Shown here piece by piece: positions 33,092 to 41,953 of a DNA stretch of 64,000 nt. Source of the stretch: Paracoccaceae bacterium. GTDB taxonomy: Bacteria; Pseudomonadota; Alphaproteobacteria; Rhodobacterales; Rhodobacteraceae. The notes below the pieces were generated by a model. The model ran no database searches and was not told the origin of the DNA. It saw only the letters and a program-made list of their open reading frames with translations. The position numbers and the translations under genes were made by a program. Position 1 is the stretch's first letter; the number at the start of each line of letters is the position of its first letter. The DNA lies in contig JAAEUI010000005.1 of the NCBI GenBank assembly GCA_024227475.1, positions 1-64,000 of the forward strand, given 5' to 3'.

Positions 33092-34738
33092 ATGACACAA
33101 AAACGTTCCGAATTGCTGATGCCTGCGGGCAACCTGTCCAAACTCAGGCTGGCCATCCTTTATGGTGCCGATGCGGTCTATCTCGGCACGCCGGATATGT
33201 CGTTGCGCACAAAATCCGAATTTACCCTTGAAGAGGTGATCGAAGGCGTCGAGTTCTGCCACCAACATGGGCGCCGGGCTTATCTGACGCTGAATCTGTT
33301 TTCGCACAACAAGGATATCCCCAAGCTCGACGAGTACATCGACACCGTGCGCAAAGTGAAGCCGGACGGGCTGATCATTGCTGACCCCGGAGTGTTCCAA
33401 TACGTGCGTGACCGAGCGCCAGAACTGCCACTGCATATCTCGACTCAAAGCAATATCTGTTCCTGGCTGTCGGTGAAATTCTGGCAGGATCAGGGGGCCG
33501 AGCTTTGCGTTCTGGCTCGCGAAGTCTCGTTTGCCGAACTGACCGAGATCCGCGAGAAATGCCCGGATATCAAGCTGGAAGCTTTCGTGCACGGCGCCAT
33601 GTGCATGACCTATTCCGGCCGCTGTCTGCTGTCGAACTTCATGGCCGAACGTGGTGCTAACCAGGGCAACTGCGCCAATTCGTGCCGCTGGAACTATACC
33701 TTCCGGATGCGGATGAAGGACGGAACCGTGCAGGATCTGAACATAACGGATGAGAATGCCGATATGTTCGAATTCCTGCTGGAAGAAGGCTGCCGCCCCG
33801 GCGAGCTGATGCCCATCGAAGAGGATGCGAGGGGTTCTTATATCCTCAATTCCAAGGACCTTTGCATCATGCCGAAACTCAACGAGTATCTGGCGATTGG
33901 AGTCGACAGCCTGAAGGTCGAGGGCCGCGGCAAGTCCGAGTATTATTGCGCTATCGTGGCGCGCGCTTACCGCATGGCGATTGACGACTATTACGCCGAC
34001 CCGGAAAACTGGGATCCAAAACCCTATATGCGCGAGTTGGAGGCGGTCGGGAACCGCGGCTATACACTGGCTTTCCATGATGGCCGACTAACAAATTATT
34101 CACATGATTACGAGCACACCGCGTCACTGGCCCAGTGGGAGTATGCAGGCATCGTGCGGGATGTGACCAAAGACGCGTTTCTGGTGGAGGTCAAAAACAA
34201 ACTCGTTGCCGGTGAAGTGCTGGAGTTTGTGTCTCCCATAGCCCGCGAAACTGTACTGCTCAGGGTCTATGACTTTGAGAAAGCCGAGAACGGCGAGAGG
34301 GTTGAGGTGATCCACGGCGGTACCAAAACCGTGATCCGCCTGCCGTTCACGCTGTTTGACCACGAGGATATCGACGATCTTCGCGCCCGTTTCCCGATCT
34401 GTTCGGTAATGCGCAAGGAACGCGCGCTGACCGATGAACAATGGAACAGGGTGCGTTTTGACAAGCTGGCGCAGGGGCTGGAAATTTCCGGCCGTGACAA
34501 CCCTGAGGCCTATGCCCGCCGCCGCGACGAACTTGTCGACAGTATCGGAGACCAGGCCGATAACCGCCGCTTCAAAACCAACCGCGTGGGAACTGAAGGC
34601 TGCTGTGGCAAGGGCTGCAACGGCTGTTTGATCTTTTGGCAGGACGAGCAATATGCCCGAGCGCGCGAAGTGCTTTTGAAGCGCAAACAGGGTGAGCAAC
34701 TGAGCCGGGCCGAAGCCACAAAGCTGAAGCAGGCGTGA
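33092..34738 (+). CDS. Peptidase U32 family protein (YegQ/TrhP-like)
   Basis: The protein has 548 residues. The ATG at 33092 is chosen because the conserved core starts there (ELLMPAGNLSKLRLAILYGADAVYLG, first residues ELLMPAGNLSKLR). U32 signature segments follow: EAFVHGAMCMTYSGRCLLSN and GNCANSCRW. The C-terminus has CCGKGCNGCLIFW, a Cys cluster that could bind a metal or iron-sulfur centre. E. coli relatives TrhP and RlhA act in tRNA or rRNA hydroxylation, not as proteases. This one is longer than TrhP. It begins 157 bases after plsC. Confidence 0.85.
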   Translation: MTQKRSELLMPAGNLSKLRLAILYGADAVYLGTPDMSLRTKSEFTLEEVIEGVEFCHQHGRRAYLTLNLFSHNKDIPKLDEYIDTVRKVKPDGLIIADPGVFQYVRDRAPELPLHISTQSNICSWLSVKFWQDQGAELCVLAREVSFAELTEIREKCPDIKLEAFVHGAMCMTYSGRCLLSNFMAERGANQGNCANSCRWNYTFRMRMKDGTVQDLNITDENADMFEFLLEEGCRPGELMPIEEDARGSYILNSKDLCIMPKLNEYLAIGVDSLKVEGRGKSEYYCAIVARAYRMAIDDYYADPENWDPKPYMRELEAVGNRGYTLAFHDGRLTNYSHDYEHTASLAQWEYAGIVRDVTKDAFLVEVKNKLVAGEVLEFVSPIARETVLLRVYDFEKAENGERVEVIHGGTKTVIRLPFTLFDHEDIDDLRARFPICSVMRKERALTDEQWNRVRFDKLAQGLEISGRDNPEAYARRRDELVDSIGDQADNRRFKTNRVGTEGCCGKGCNGCLIFWQDEQYARAREVLLKRKQGEQLSRAEATKLKQA

Positions 34739-34755
34739 TAGTTTTCCCAGGTCTG

Positions 34756-34803
34756 GAGCGTTTCTGGTTTTGTCTAAGATTGAACAAAACCTGAAACGCT
34801 CTA
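34756..34803. repeat. Palindromic intergenic element, best-preserved copy
   Basis: GAGCGTTTCTGGTTTTGT (34756-34773) faces ACAAAACCTGAAACGCTC (34784-34801) with one mismatch and a 10-base loop, ending in TA. It lies between convergent genes (U32 protein and phaB) and could form a strong RNA hairpin in either direction. Confidence 0.75.
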
Positions 34804-34813
34804 ATTCTGGTCG

Positions 34814-35536
34814 TCAGGAGAAGAACTGCGCGCCGTTCGCCGAGATTGTCGAGCCATTCACGAAGCCGGCATCGTCCGAGGCCAGGAAGGCCACACAACG
34901 TGCGATCTCTTCAGGTTCGCCCAGACGGCCTGCAGGGATCATGCCGATGATGCTTTCGCGCACCTTCTCGGGCACCGCCATCACCATTTCGGTGGCGATG
35001 TAGCCCGGGCAGACGGCGTTGGCTGTGATGCCTGCCCGCGCGCCTTCCTGAGCCAGCGATCTCACGATGCCCAGATCACCCGCCTTGGTGGCGGCATAGT
35101 TCACTTGTGCGAACTGGCCTTTCTGGCCGTTGACTGAAGAGATCACGATGACGCGGCCGAACTTGCGCTCGCGCATGCCGGGCCAGACCGGATGCACGGT
35201 GTTGAATACGCCGGTGAGGTTGGTGTCGATCACCTGTTGCCACTGCTCGGGGCTCATTTTGTGGAACGGCGCATCGCGTGTGATGCCGGCATTGGCGACG
35301 ACAATCTCAACCGGGCCCAGATCAGCTTCGACCTGCGCGATGCCGGCTTTGGAACTGTCATAGTCAGCGACGTTCCACTTGTAGGTCTTGATGCCGGTTT
35401 CCGCCGAGAATGCGGCGGCGGCTTCATCATTGCCTGCGTAAGTCGCGGCAACGCTGCATCCGTCTGCCTGAAGTTTTTTTGAAATGGCCGCGCCAATGCC
35501 GCGCGAACCGCCGGTGACCAGTGCTACTCTTGACAT
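34814..35536 (-). CDS. phaB: Acetoacetyl-CoA reductase
   Basis: A short-chain dehydrogenase of 240 residues that reduces acetoacetyl-CoA to (R)-3-hydroxybutyryl-CoA for polyhydroxybutyrate. The coenzyme motif is TGGSRGIG (8-15), NAG is present (VANAGITRD), and the catalytic Ser, Tyr and Lys are in ISSVNGQKGQFAQVNYAATK (YAATK). The C-terminus NGSTISANGAQFF is typical of PhaB. It follows phaA on the same strand with 70 bases between them that contain a hairpin. Confidence 0.94.
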   Translation of the reverse strand: MSRVALVTGGSRGIGAAISKKLQADGCSVAATYAGNDEAAAAFSAETGIKTYKWNVADYDSSKAGIAQVEADLGPVEIVVANAGITRDAPFHKMSPEQWQQVIDTNLTGVFNTVHPVWPGMRERKFGRVIVISSVNGQKGQFAQVNYAATKAGDLGIVRSLAQEGARAGITANAVCPGYIATEMVMAVPEKVRESIIGMIPAGRLGEPEEIARCVAFLASDDAGFVNGSTISANGAQFFS

Positions 35537-35573
35537 GGTATATCTCCTTGTAGGGGAATTTCAGAAAAGAAAT

Positions 35574-35598
35574 GGCCCCGCTGACAACCAGCAGGGCC
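35574..35598 (-). terminator. Intercistronic hairpin between phaA and phaB
   Basis: GGCCCCGCTG (35574-35583) faces CAGCAGGGCC (35589-35598) with one mismatch and a five-base loop. Read on the minus strand, the stem is followed by a T-rich stretch (ATTTCTTTTC). It could be a partial terminator or an mRNA-stability stem that sets the ratio of PhaA to PhaB. Confidence 0.55.
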
Positions 35599-35606
35599 CG
35601 ATTTGA

Positions 35607-36782
35607 TTAAGGACGCTCAATGCACATGGCAACGCCCATGCCGCCGCCGATACACAGGGTGGCAAGGCCTTTCTTGGCGTCGCGTCGCTGCATTTCAAAC
35701 AGCAGAGTGTTCAGAACCCGGCAGCCCGAAGCGCCGATCGGGTGGCCGATGGCAATCGCGCCACCGTTCACGTTCACAATCGCCGGATCCCAGCCCATGT
35801 CTTTGTTTACGGCACAGGCCTGTGCGGCAAAAGCTTCGTTGGCTTCGACCAGATCAAGATCGGACACCGACCAGCCTGCCTTGTCCAGCGCCTTGCGGGA
35901 CGCGTAGATCGGGCCAACACCCATGATCGCCGGATCCAAACCGGCCGTCGCATATGACGCGATGCGGGCCATCGGGGTGATGCCGCGTTTTTCGGCTTCA
36001 TCTGCCGACATCAGCAGGGCAACTGCCGCTCCGTCGTTGATACCGGAAGCATTGGCAGCCGTCACAGAGCCTTCCCGGTCAAACGCCGGACGCATTTTTG
36101 GCATGGCTTCGATATTTGCCCCGTGGCGGATGTATTCGTCACCGTCGACAACAATGTCACCCTTGCGGGTTTTCACGGTGAAAGCGGTGATTTCATCGGC
36201 AAATTTTCCGGCCTTTTGGGCGGCCTCAGCTTTGTTCTGCGATCCAACGGCGAATTCGTCCTGCTGATCCCGGCCAATCTGCCACTGCTTGGCAACATTT
36301 TCAGCGGTGACACCCATATGGTAGCCGTTGAACGCATCCCACAACCCGTCTTTGATCATCGAGTCGACATATTTCATGTCGCCCATTTTTTGCCCCGCGC
36401 GCAGGTGGGCAACGTGGGGTGACAGGCTCATGTTTTCCTGACCACCGGCAACAACGATGCTGGCGTCGCCCAGTTGAATGTGCTGGGCACCCAGGGCTAC
36501 GGTTCGCAGTCCGGACCCACAGACCTGATTGATCCCCCAGGCCGAGGATTCCTGCGGCAATCCAGCTGCGATATGCGCCTGGCGCGCCGGGTTCTGGCCC
36601 TGGCCAGCTGATAGCACCTGACCAAGTATGGTTTCCGATACTTCGCTTGCGTCCACACCGGCGCGCTCCAGCGCTGCTTTGATTGCGGTGGCCCCCAGTT
36701 CGTGGGCGGGTGTGTTGGCAAAACTGCCGAGGAAAGAACCGACGGCTGTACGGGCGGCCGATGCAATCACTACGTTGGTCAT
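35607..36782 (-). CDS. phaA: Acetyl-CoA C-acetyltransferase (beta-ketothiolase)
   Basis: The enzyme has 391 residues, the usual thiolase length. It condenses two acetyl-CoA to acetoacetyl-CoA. The ATG at 36782 follows GAAGGA at good spacing. The nucleophile Cys is in [24 protein letters not shown] and [11 protein letters not shown] carry the catalytic His and Cys. It is the first gene of the phaA-phaB pair; phaC is not in the window. Confidence 0.95.
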   Translation of the reverse strand: MTNVVIASAARTAVGSFLGSFANTPAHELGATAIKAALERAGVDASEVSETILGQVLSAGQGQNPARQAHIAAGLPQESSAWGINQVCGSGLRTVALGAQHIQLGDASIVVAGGQENMSLSPHVAHLRAGQKMGDMKYVDSMIKDGLWDAFNGYHMGVTAENVAKQWQIGRDQQDEFAVGSQNKAEAAQKAGKFADEITAFTVKTRKGDIVVDGDEYIRHGANIEAMPKMRPAFDREGSVTAANASGINDGAAVALLMSADEAEKRGITPMARIASYATAGLDPAIMGVGPIYASRKALDKAGWSVSDLDLVEANEAFAAQACAVNKDMGWDPAIVNVNGGAIAIGHPIGASGCRVLNTLLFEMQRRDAKKGLATLCIGGGMGVAMCIERP

Positions 36783-36862
36783 CTGTTTATCCTTCACGTT
36801 TGGGAATTAGTTGGCGCTCAACATAAGGATTGAGCAGGGAACCACCACCCCAATTTCATCAC

Positions 36863-36950
36863 GCAATAAAATTGCTAAAGTGGGTATACTCACGCAAATT
36901 AATTGCGCAAGGGGGTTTTTGTTGCAATTCATTTTGGGAATTATTTGCAA
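36863..36950. promoter_or_regulatory. Phased GCAA/TTGC repeats upstream of phaA
   Basis: Three palindromic sites start at 36863 (GCAATAAAATTGC), 36894 (GCAAATTAATTGC) and 36924 (GCAATTC...GAATTATTTGC, ending 36948). Their starts are 31 and 30 bases apart, about three helical turns, so all face the same side of the DNA. They sit 80-170 bases upstream of phaA in an otherwise AT-rich 235-bp space. A regulator such as PhaR is a candidate, by context only. Confidence 0.45.
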
Positions 36951-37017
36951 AAAAATGCAGGCCGGAGATACCACTCTGGCCCGCAGATATCTTTCGGTTT
37001 AACGCCCGCTGTTCGGG

Positions 37018-37854
37018 CTAAACATACCCCTCCAAACTCGTCTCTTTTTCCATCCAGATCGGCACGGTTTCCGGTCGTCCGGTCAGATACCCCTGAATAC
37101 AATCAATCCCGGCTTCCTGCAGAAACGCCAGTTCCTCTTTCTTTTCAACGCATTCAGCCACAGTAAACATATCAAAATGTTGCGCGATGGAGATCAGCGC
37201 CTGTGTCAGCACCTGATTGTCAGCATCCCGGTGTACGTTCCGGATGAACTGCCCGTCGATCTTCACGATGTCGAACTGAAAATCGCGGAAGAAGCGAAAC
37301 GCCGTGTAGCCTGCCCCAAAATCATCCAGCGCAAAGGACACGCCCCGCTGGTGCAGATCGCTCATGAACACGCCGACGACCTCAGGCATCAGCATTGCCG
37401 AACCTTCAGTGATTTCGAGAATCAGCCGCTCAGCAATGGTGCCATCCAGCGCCAGCCCGTGAGTAAGCGTATCCATCCAGCGCGGATAGCCGATGCTGCG
37501 GGCCGACATATTGATCGCCAGCCGTAGGGATGGTTCCTCCGCCAGCGATACCAGCCCCATTTCCAATGCCAGGCAGTCGATAACCCTGCCCAATTCCATG
37601 GTTTCAACAACGTCGATGAAATCCTTGGCAGGGATAATGTCCCGGTCCTCGTTCAGCAGGCGGATCAAACCTTCGTAAAAGGCTGGCCGCGTTGGATTGC
37701 GGCTGTGAACAACAGGCTGGAATGCCAGCATGATATTTTTCCGGTCAATCGCGTTTCGGACCATGTCCATCACTGGTTGTTCGTTCTGCTGAAATGCAAC
37801 TTCAAGCGGCGACGAGGCTGGTTTTTTAATCTTTGACCCTGAAAAAATTACCAA
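37018..37854 (-). CDS. EAL-domain protein (c-di-GMP phosphodiesterase-type)
   Basis: The product has 278 residues: about 35 N-terminal residues without a membrane helix or sensor domain, then a full EAL domain. The signature reads EGL (61-63) instead of EAL, keeping the metal-binding Glu. Other active-site segments are present: NMSARS, ILEITEGSAM, ALDDFGAGYTAF, KIDGQFI and VAECVEKKEEL. It is probably an active cytoplasmic c-di-GMP phosphodiesterase, or a blue-light-independent sensor. The 138-bp gap to tag is AT-rich and should hold divergent promoters. Confidence 0.85.
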   Translation of the reverse strand: MVIFSGSKIKKPASSPLEVAFQQNEQPVMDMVRNAIDRKNIMLAFQPVVHSRNPTRPAFYEGLIRLLNEDRDIIPAKDFIDVVETMELGRVIDCLALEMGLVSLAEEPSLRLAINMSARSIGYPRWMDTLTHGLALDGTIAERLILEITEGSAMLMPEVVGVFMSDLHQRGVSFALDDFGAGYTAFRFFRDFQFDIVKIDGQFIRNVHRDADNQVLTQALISIAQHFDMFTVAECVEKKEELAFLQEAGIDCIQGYLTGRPETVPIWMEKETSLEGYV

Positions 37855-37992
37855 GATGCGCCCTCCGATACTGCAATCTGCTTGTGCATACTCCTGCCAA
37901 ACACCCTAAAATGAAGTTAAGGTTCACAATTTGTTCTAATTTGTGTAAAATCCTTCTGAACTGCTCAAAGGACTGTAAAAAAGGGGTTTTTC

Positions 37993-38556
37993 ATGAATGA
38001 GCGATGCCCTTGGTGCGGAACTCTCGAAATTTATACAAAATACCATGACGAAGAATGGGGCGTACCGGAATATGACAGTCGTGCGTTGTGGGAAAAACTG
38101 GTGCTCGATGGTTTTCAGGCCGGTCTCAGCTGGCTGACCATTCTGAAGAAGCGCAGTGCCTTTCGCCAGGCATTCGCCGGGTTTGACCCGGTTCAGGTGG
38201 CCGCTTTTGGTGAGGCGGACGTTCAGCGTCTGTTACAAAACGCAGGCATCATCCGCCATCGCGGCAAGATTGAAGCGGCAATCCGGGGGGCTGCCATCTG
38301 GCAGGAGATTGAACAGCAGGAGGGGTTTGACAATTACCTTTGGAAGTATGTCGAAGGTAAGCCGATCGTGAACCGGTTCACCCGGATGGAAGAAATCCCC
38401 ACCGCCACTGATCTCTCGACCCAAATTGCGAAAGACCTCAAGAAGCGCGGCTTCAACTTCTGCGGCCCGACGATCGTCTACGCCTTCATGGAGGCGGTGG
38501 GCATAGTGAACGACCATCTGGTGACCTGCCCGAGGCATTCGGAAGTGCGGCGATAG
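37993..38556 (+). CDS. tag: DNA-3-methyladenine glycosylase I
   Basis: The enzyme has 187 residues and removes 3-methyladenine from alkylated DNA. It shows the zinc-binding Cys and His pairs (RCPWCG at the start, DHLVTCPRH at the end) and the Tag signature YHDEEWGVPEYDSRALWEKL (20 residues). GFQAGLSWLTILKKR and FNFCGPTIVYAFMEAVG are also conserved. It appears as a single-gene unit. Confidence 0.95.
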   Translation: MNERCPWCGTLEIYTKYHDEEWGVPEYDSRALWEKLVLDGFQAGLSWLTILKKRSAFRQAFAGFDPVQVAAFGEADVQRLLQNAGIIRHRGKIEAAIRGAAIWQEIEQQEGFDNYLWKYVEGKPIVNRFTRMEEIPTATDLSTQIAKDLKKRGFNFCGPTIVYAFMEAVGIVNDHLVTCPRHSEVRR

Positions 38557-38584
38557 CCCGACAAACTGGTTGACTGGTTTAGAA

Positions 38585-38638
38585 GGTTGCTCGCCTTTCG
38601 TGGTATCTTACCGATTGCCTTAGGCCCCACGAGCGACC
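38585..38638 (+). terminator. Possible hairpin after tag
   Basis: GGTTGCTCG (38585-38593) faces CGAGCGACC (38630-38638) with one mismatch but a 36-base loop and no T-run. It lies between convergent tag and the sterol-desaturase-family gene. Weak evidence for a terminator. Confidence 0.2.
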
Positions 38639-38666
38639 CTGCCTTACCTCGCCTTTTGAGAACTCC

Positions 38667-39596
38667 CTATCCCGGCAACCCTGCCTTGCCCGCATCCTTT
38701 GGGTGTCGCGCCACATGATCTGCCTTGATCACTTCTGACGTCTCCCGCGAGCCGTCATGGCTCCAGCCCGGAGGTGCAAATAGATAGCGGAGGCGGTCAC
38801 TTAGGCTTATCCCGGGCTGTCGCACATCGCTCCACATCCCGACATACTCATGTGTCGCCACCCTGAGCGGGTTGAAGGTGCCAAGATTTCGTACCAGCCC
38901 ATACTCCACCTTTTCCTCCGCATCCTCGGGCACAAATGAGCCAAACATCTTGTCCCAGATGATCAGCGTTCCGGCGTAGTTCGCGTCAAGATAACGGGCG
39001 TTTCGCCCATGATGCACCCGGTGGTGTGACGGTGTGTTCATCACAGCCTCAAACCAGCGCGGCATTCTGTCGATGGCTTCGGTGTGGATCCAGAACTGGT
39101 AAATCAGATTGAGCCCGCCGCAGAAAAGCACCATCGCCGGGTGAAACCCCAGGAGGATAAGCGGCACCTGCATAAACATCATCAGCGTGATGGTCCCGGT
39201 CCATGTCTGACGCAGTGCCGTGGTCAGGTTGTAGTGTTGCGACGAATGATGCACCACATGGCTGGCCCAGACCCAGCGGCAGCGGTGGCCGATCCGGTGC
39301 ACCCAGTAATAGCGCAGGTCGTCCAGAACAAAGCACAGGGCCACAACCAGCACACCCGTGCCCATGTCAAAGATCCGGAACTGCCAGAAGAACGTGTAAA
39401 CGCCGTAGGCAACAAATCCCAGCAACAGACCTTCCGCCACATTTCCTGCCCCCATCAGCAAAGACGTCAGAGCATCGCGTGTCTCATACCGCCCACCGCG
39501 CCGCTTGATGGTGATCCAGGCGAATTCGAACAGGATCGCAACCACAAACAACGGCACCGCAAGCTGAACCACGTCGGGGAAAGTTACGTCTGCCAT
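38667..39596 (-). CDS. Sterol desaturase / fatty acid hydroxylase family protein
   Basis: A membrane di-iron enzyme of 309 residues. The three His boxes are present: HRIGH, HVVHHSSQH and HHRVHHG, together with HTEAIDRMPRWFEAVMNTPS. Four or so membrane helices are visible. The ATG at 39596 lies inside the end of the previous gene (13-base overlap), so the two are co-translated. The substrate is not predictable; lipids such as ornithine lipids or carotenoids are used by relatives. Confidence 0.88.
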   Translation of the reverse strand: MADVTFPDVVQLAVPLFVVAILFEFAWITIKRRGGRYETRDALTSLLMGAGNVAEGLLLGFVAYGVYTFFWQFRIFDMGTGVLVVALCFVLDDLRYYWVHRIGHRCRWVWASHVVHHSSQHYNLTTALRQTWTGTITLMMFMQVPLILLGFHPAMVLFCGGLNLIYQFWIHTEAIDRMPRWFEAVMNTPSHHRVHHGRNARYLDANYAGTLIIWDKMFGSFVPEDAEEKVEYGLVRNLGTFNPLRVATHEYVGMWSDVRQPGISLSDRLRYLFAPPGWSHDGSRETSEVIKADHVARHPKDAGKAGLPG

Positions 39597-39994
39597 TTGG
39601 CTTCTCCGGTTATCATGCCAGTCCACAGCCGCCGGTCATTCTGGTCCGGCAGAGCCACAAAGATGGTCGGGGCCGTATAGTCACCGGTCGCAATCGTCAG
39701 GCCCCTTTCGGTTTCCCTGACCGTCGCATCGTTTTCCAGCAAACGGCATGCTGCATCAGCACCCATTGACCAGACCAGCCCGACACCGACATTGCTGTCG
39801 ACAAGCGCGTGATGACCTCCCTTGGACATCACGACGCGTTCAACCCAGAACTTCGGGTATTGATTGTGCCAGTGGCGTTCGACATCTGCCACGGTTTCAA
39901 AGGCCAGCCGCCGACTTTTCCCCATCAGATGCAGCAGAACCGCGATCCCGGCGATACCAAAAACGACGAGGGGGAGGAGGATGGAGAGCGGCAT
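39584..39994 (-). CDS. Membrane-anchored hypothetical protein
   Basis: The product has 136 residues from the ATG at 39994 (MPLSILLPLVVFGIAGIAVLL), which begins a membrane anchor; a TTG at 40030 would add 12 residues. The remaining part is a soluble alpha/beta domain (ADVERHWHNQYPKFWVERVVM, LTIATGDYTAPTIFVAL). It overlaps the sterol-desaturase-family gene. I do not recognise the family. Confidence 0.7.
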   Translation of the reverse strand: MPLSILLPLVVFGIAGIAVLLHLMGKSRRLAFETVADVERHWHNQYPKFWVERVVMSKGGHHALVDSNVGVGLVWSMGADAACRLLENDATVRETERGLTIATGDYTAPTIFVALPDQNDRRLWTGMITGEAKWQT

Positions 39995-40030
39995 GGTGCG
40001 AAGGGTGGCAATCTGCCGGGAGGGAGTCAA

Positions 40031-40529
40031 GATTTGCCGGTGCGTGCCGTTGGGGAATGGAAAAAATGCCCGGTCAAACCATCACGATAACAATTGTCGT
40101 GCTCCTGGCCCCCGTTGCGCCAGAATCGTGATGTGAAGCCGGTACGGTTCCGGCTGGAGTATATTGGCAGGGATATCTCGCTGGGGGCGTTTTCACGGCG
40201 ACGGAAGATAACTGAGAGCTCGAGTTTTTCGGTGATTGGGTGAAGGAACAAATCGGGTAAATCACATCGAAGGATGCGCATTCTTGGCACGTCAGAACGC
40301 AGCTCGGACGGCACAGGTCGATGGTGCGCAACGAACACCCACGCTCCGGTCTGACTGGCATACACGCCCCATCCCCTCAGGCCATATTCTGGTCAATTTT
40401 TAAGGTTATCCAACCCCGGAAACCATCACCCGCCTGACAGCAGGGTGACTTTCTGGGGCAGCGGCCTCCGGGGCCGTTCTTGATGAGTAATTGCGCGGAG
40501 TCAGGCCGCCTGAGCGAAGGAAAATCGAG
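40031..40529. other. 500-bp stretch with no recognisable gene
   Basis: Open frames here are short, mutually overlapping and show no family features or ribosome-binding sites. No tRNA or clear hairpin was seen. It precedes the broken glycosyltransferase and may be decayed DNA. Confidence 0.5.
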
Positions 40530-41613
40530 TTGGACACGACGCCTCACCACCTCAGCTGGAGCCTGACGATCTGCACCTACAATCGTCCGCATTTCCTGAT
40601 CCCAACCATCGGATACATCGCAGCGCAGACCCGGCTTCCTAAAGAGGACCCGGCTTCCTAAAGAGATTGTTATCGTCGACGCCTCTGACGACTGGGAAAC
40701 CACGCGCCAGACTCTGCAGGCCGAATGTGCAGAACTGTGGCAGCAAGTGGCCCTGATCCACGTTCCGGCCAACGTCCGCTCGCTGACCTATCAACGCAAT
40801 CAGGCATTGGGGCTGGCCTCAGGCGACATCGTGTTTTCGCTTGATGACGACATTTACCTATATCCGGACACAGCTGCGATCATCATGCGGGCCTACGAGG
40901 CCGACCGCGACACTGAGATCGCCGTGATCGGCGCACATTTTGTCGAACGGGCACCGGATGGCCCGAAGCATTCCACCAATGGCGAGACGCCCCGGCGCGT
41001 CTCTCTTCCAAAACGGCTGCTTGGCGGGATCAAATCCGGCCTGGAATCACAATTGTCGCTGGATCATCACTTCGTGCCCTACGACGCGCCGGTTGACACC
41101 AGCCCGCTGCCGCAATCTGTGGAGGGCCTCGGCCTTCTACCTGGCGGTCTTGTAAACGGCGGCCGCACCACATTCCGCCGCCGCTTTGGCGAACAGATGC
41201 GCTGGTCCGAACTGCTGCGCTATTACGCAACCCACGAGGACAGCGATTTCTCCTACCGCATGTTGCAACTCGGCCGGTTGGTGGTTGCACCCGACGCCCG
41301 CCTGTTCCACGCCGACGGCAACGAGCGCCCGTTCAAGCGATTCAAGGTCAACACCATCCGCGCCCGCAACCTGATGGCGCTGCACCGGGTATCGAGCCGG
41401 AATCGGTGGTTGTCCTGCTTCCGATTGCTGAAGTCGTTCCTGTATTTCGCCGGGCTATACGCGCTGATCGACCCTGCGCAGGGGCGGTATTCGTTGCCAA
41501 CCGTGCGGGCCTACCTGTTCAGTATATTGCAGATCCCCCTGTTTCTCTTCGCGCCGATTTCGGATTTCCGGGGGTGGTATATCGGTTTGCAGGAGAAGAT
41601 GTACCAGGGGTGA
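40530..41613 (+). pseudogene. Family 2 glycosyltransferase, frameshifted by a 19-bp tandem duplication
   Basis: From a TTG at 40530 (GAAGG nine bases upstream) the frame reads LDTTPHHLSWSLTICTYNRP, then reaches TAA at 40659 because 19 bases are duplicated in tandem (40628-40646 and 40647-40665). Removing one copy joins QTRLPK directly to EIVIVDASDDWETTRQT and the long downstream frame. The repaired protein has the GT-A features VSLTICTYNRP-like start, IVDASDD, SLDDD (DxD-type, sugar-nucleotide/metal binding) and EDSDFSYRM (catalytic-base region), with a hydrophobic C-terminus. The downstream frame alone (from 40747) lacks the nucleotide-binding N-terminus. The enzyme is probably inactive, or switched off reversibly. 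Confidence 0.85.
40628..40665 (+). repeat. Perfect 19-bp tandem duplication
   Basis: Two identical, adjacent copies of GACCCGGCTTCCTAAAGAG. Nineteen is not a multiple of three, so the second copy shifts the glycosyltransferase frame. Loss of one copy by slippage would restore the gene. Confidence 0.97.
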
Positions 41614-41953
41614 GGGATTGGACGAATTCGTGCGAAACAACATTGTTCACAATAAGGGTGTATTATCGGCAAGTGACTTCGCTCGGATCAAGACAATGAG
41701 AGCGGTTCTAAAACCATAGGAGAAAGTTGCGCTATCCCACGATGATATGCACAAGCTGTTTATCGGCATTAAGCAAGGGATAACTGAGATTATTCTTTTT
41801 TATACAAGTCATTTACCAGGGCTCCCGATCCCTCGGAGATAACGAGTATCGCGATTCAAAATCCAAAGAAAGTGTAACAGCAAAAGTAGGGTGGATGGTT
41901 TCATCGCACCGATTATCGAAGTCGTCGCAACGGTGCGTGCAGAGCATTCAGCC
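41614..41953. other. 340-bp AT-richer stretch without recognisable gene
   Basis: Only very short frames without family features are present. Base composition is lower in GC than the neighbours. No RNA gene or insertion-sequence end was recognised. Confidence 0.5.

Noticed and set aside
40377-40772. Minus-strand open frame of 131 codons overlapping the glycosyltransferase start
   Set aside because: It runs antisense to the glycosyltransferase N-terminus that is restored when the duplication is removed, and it has no protein-family features.
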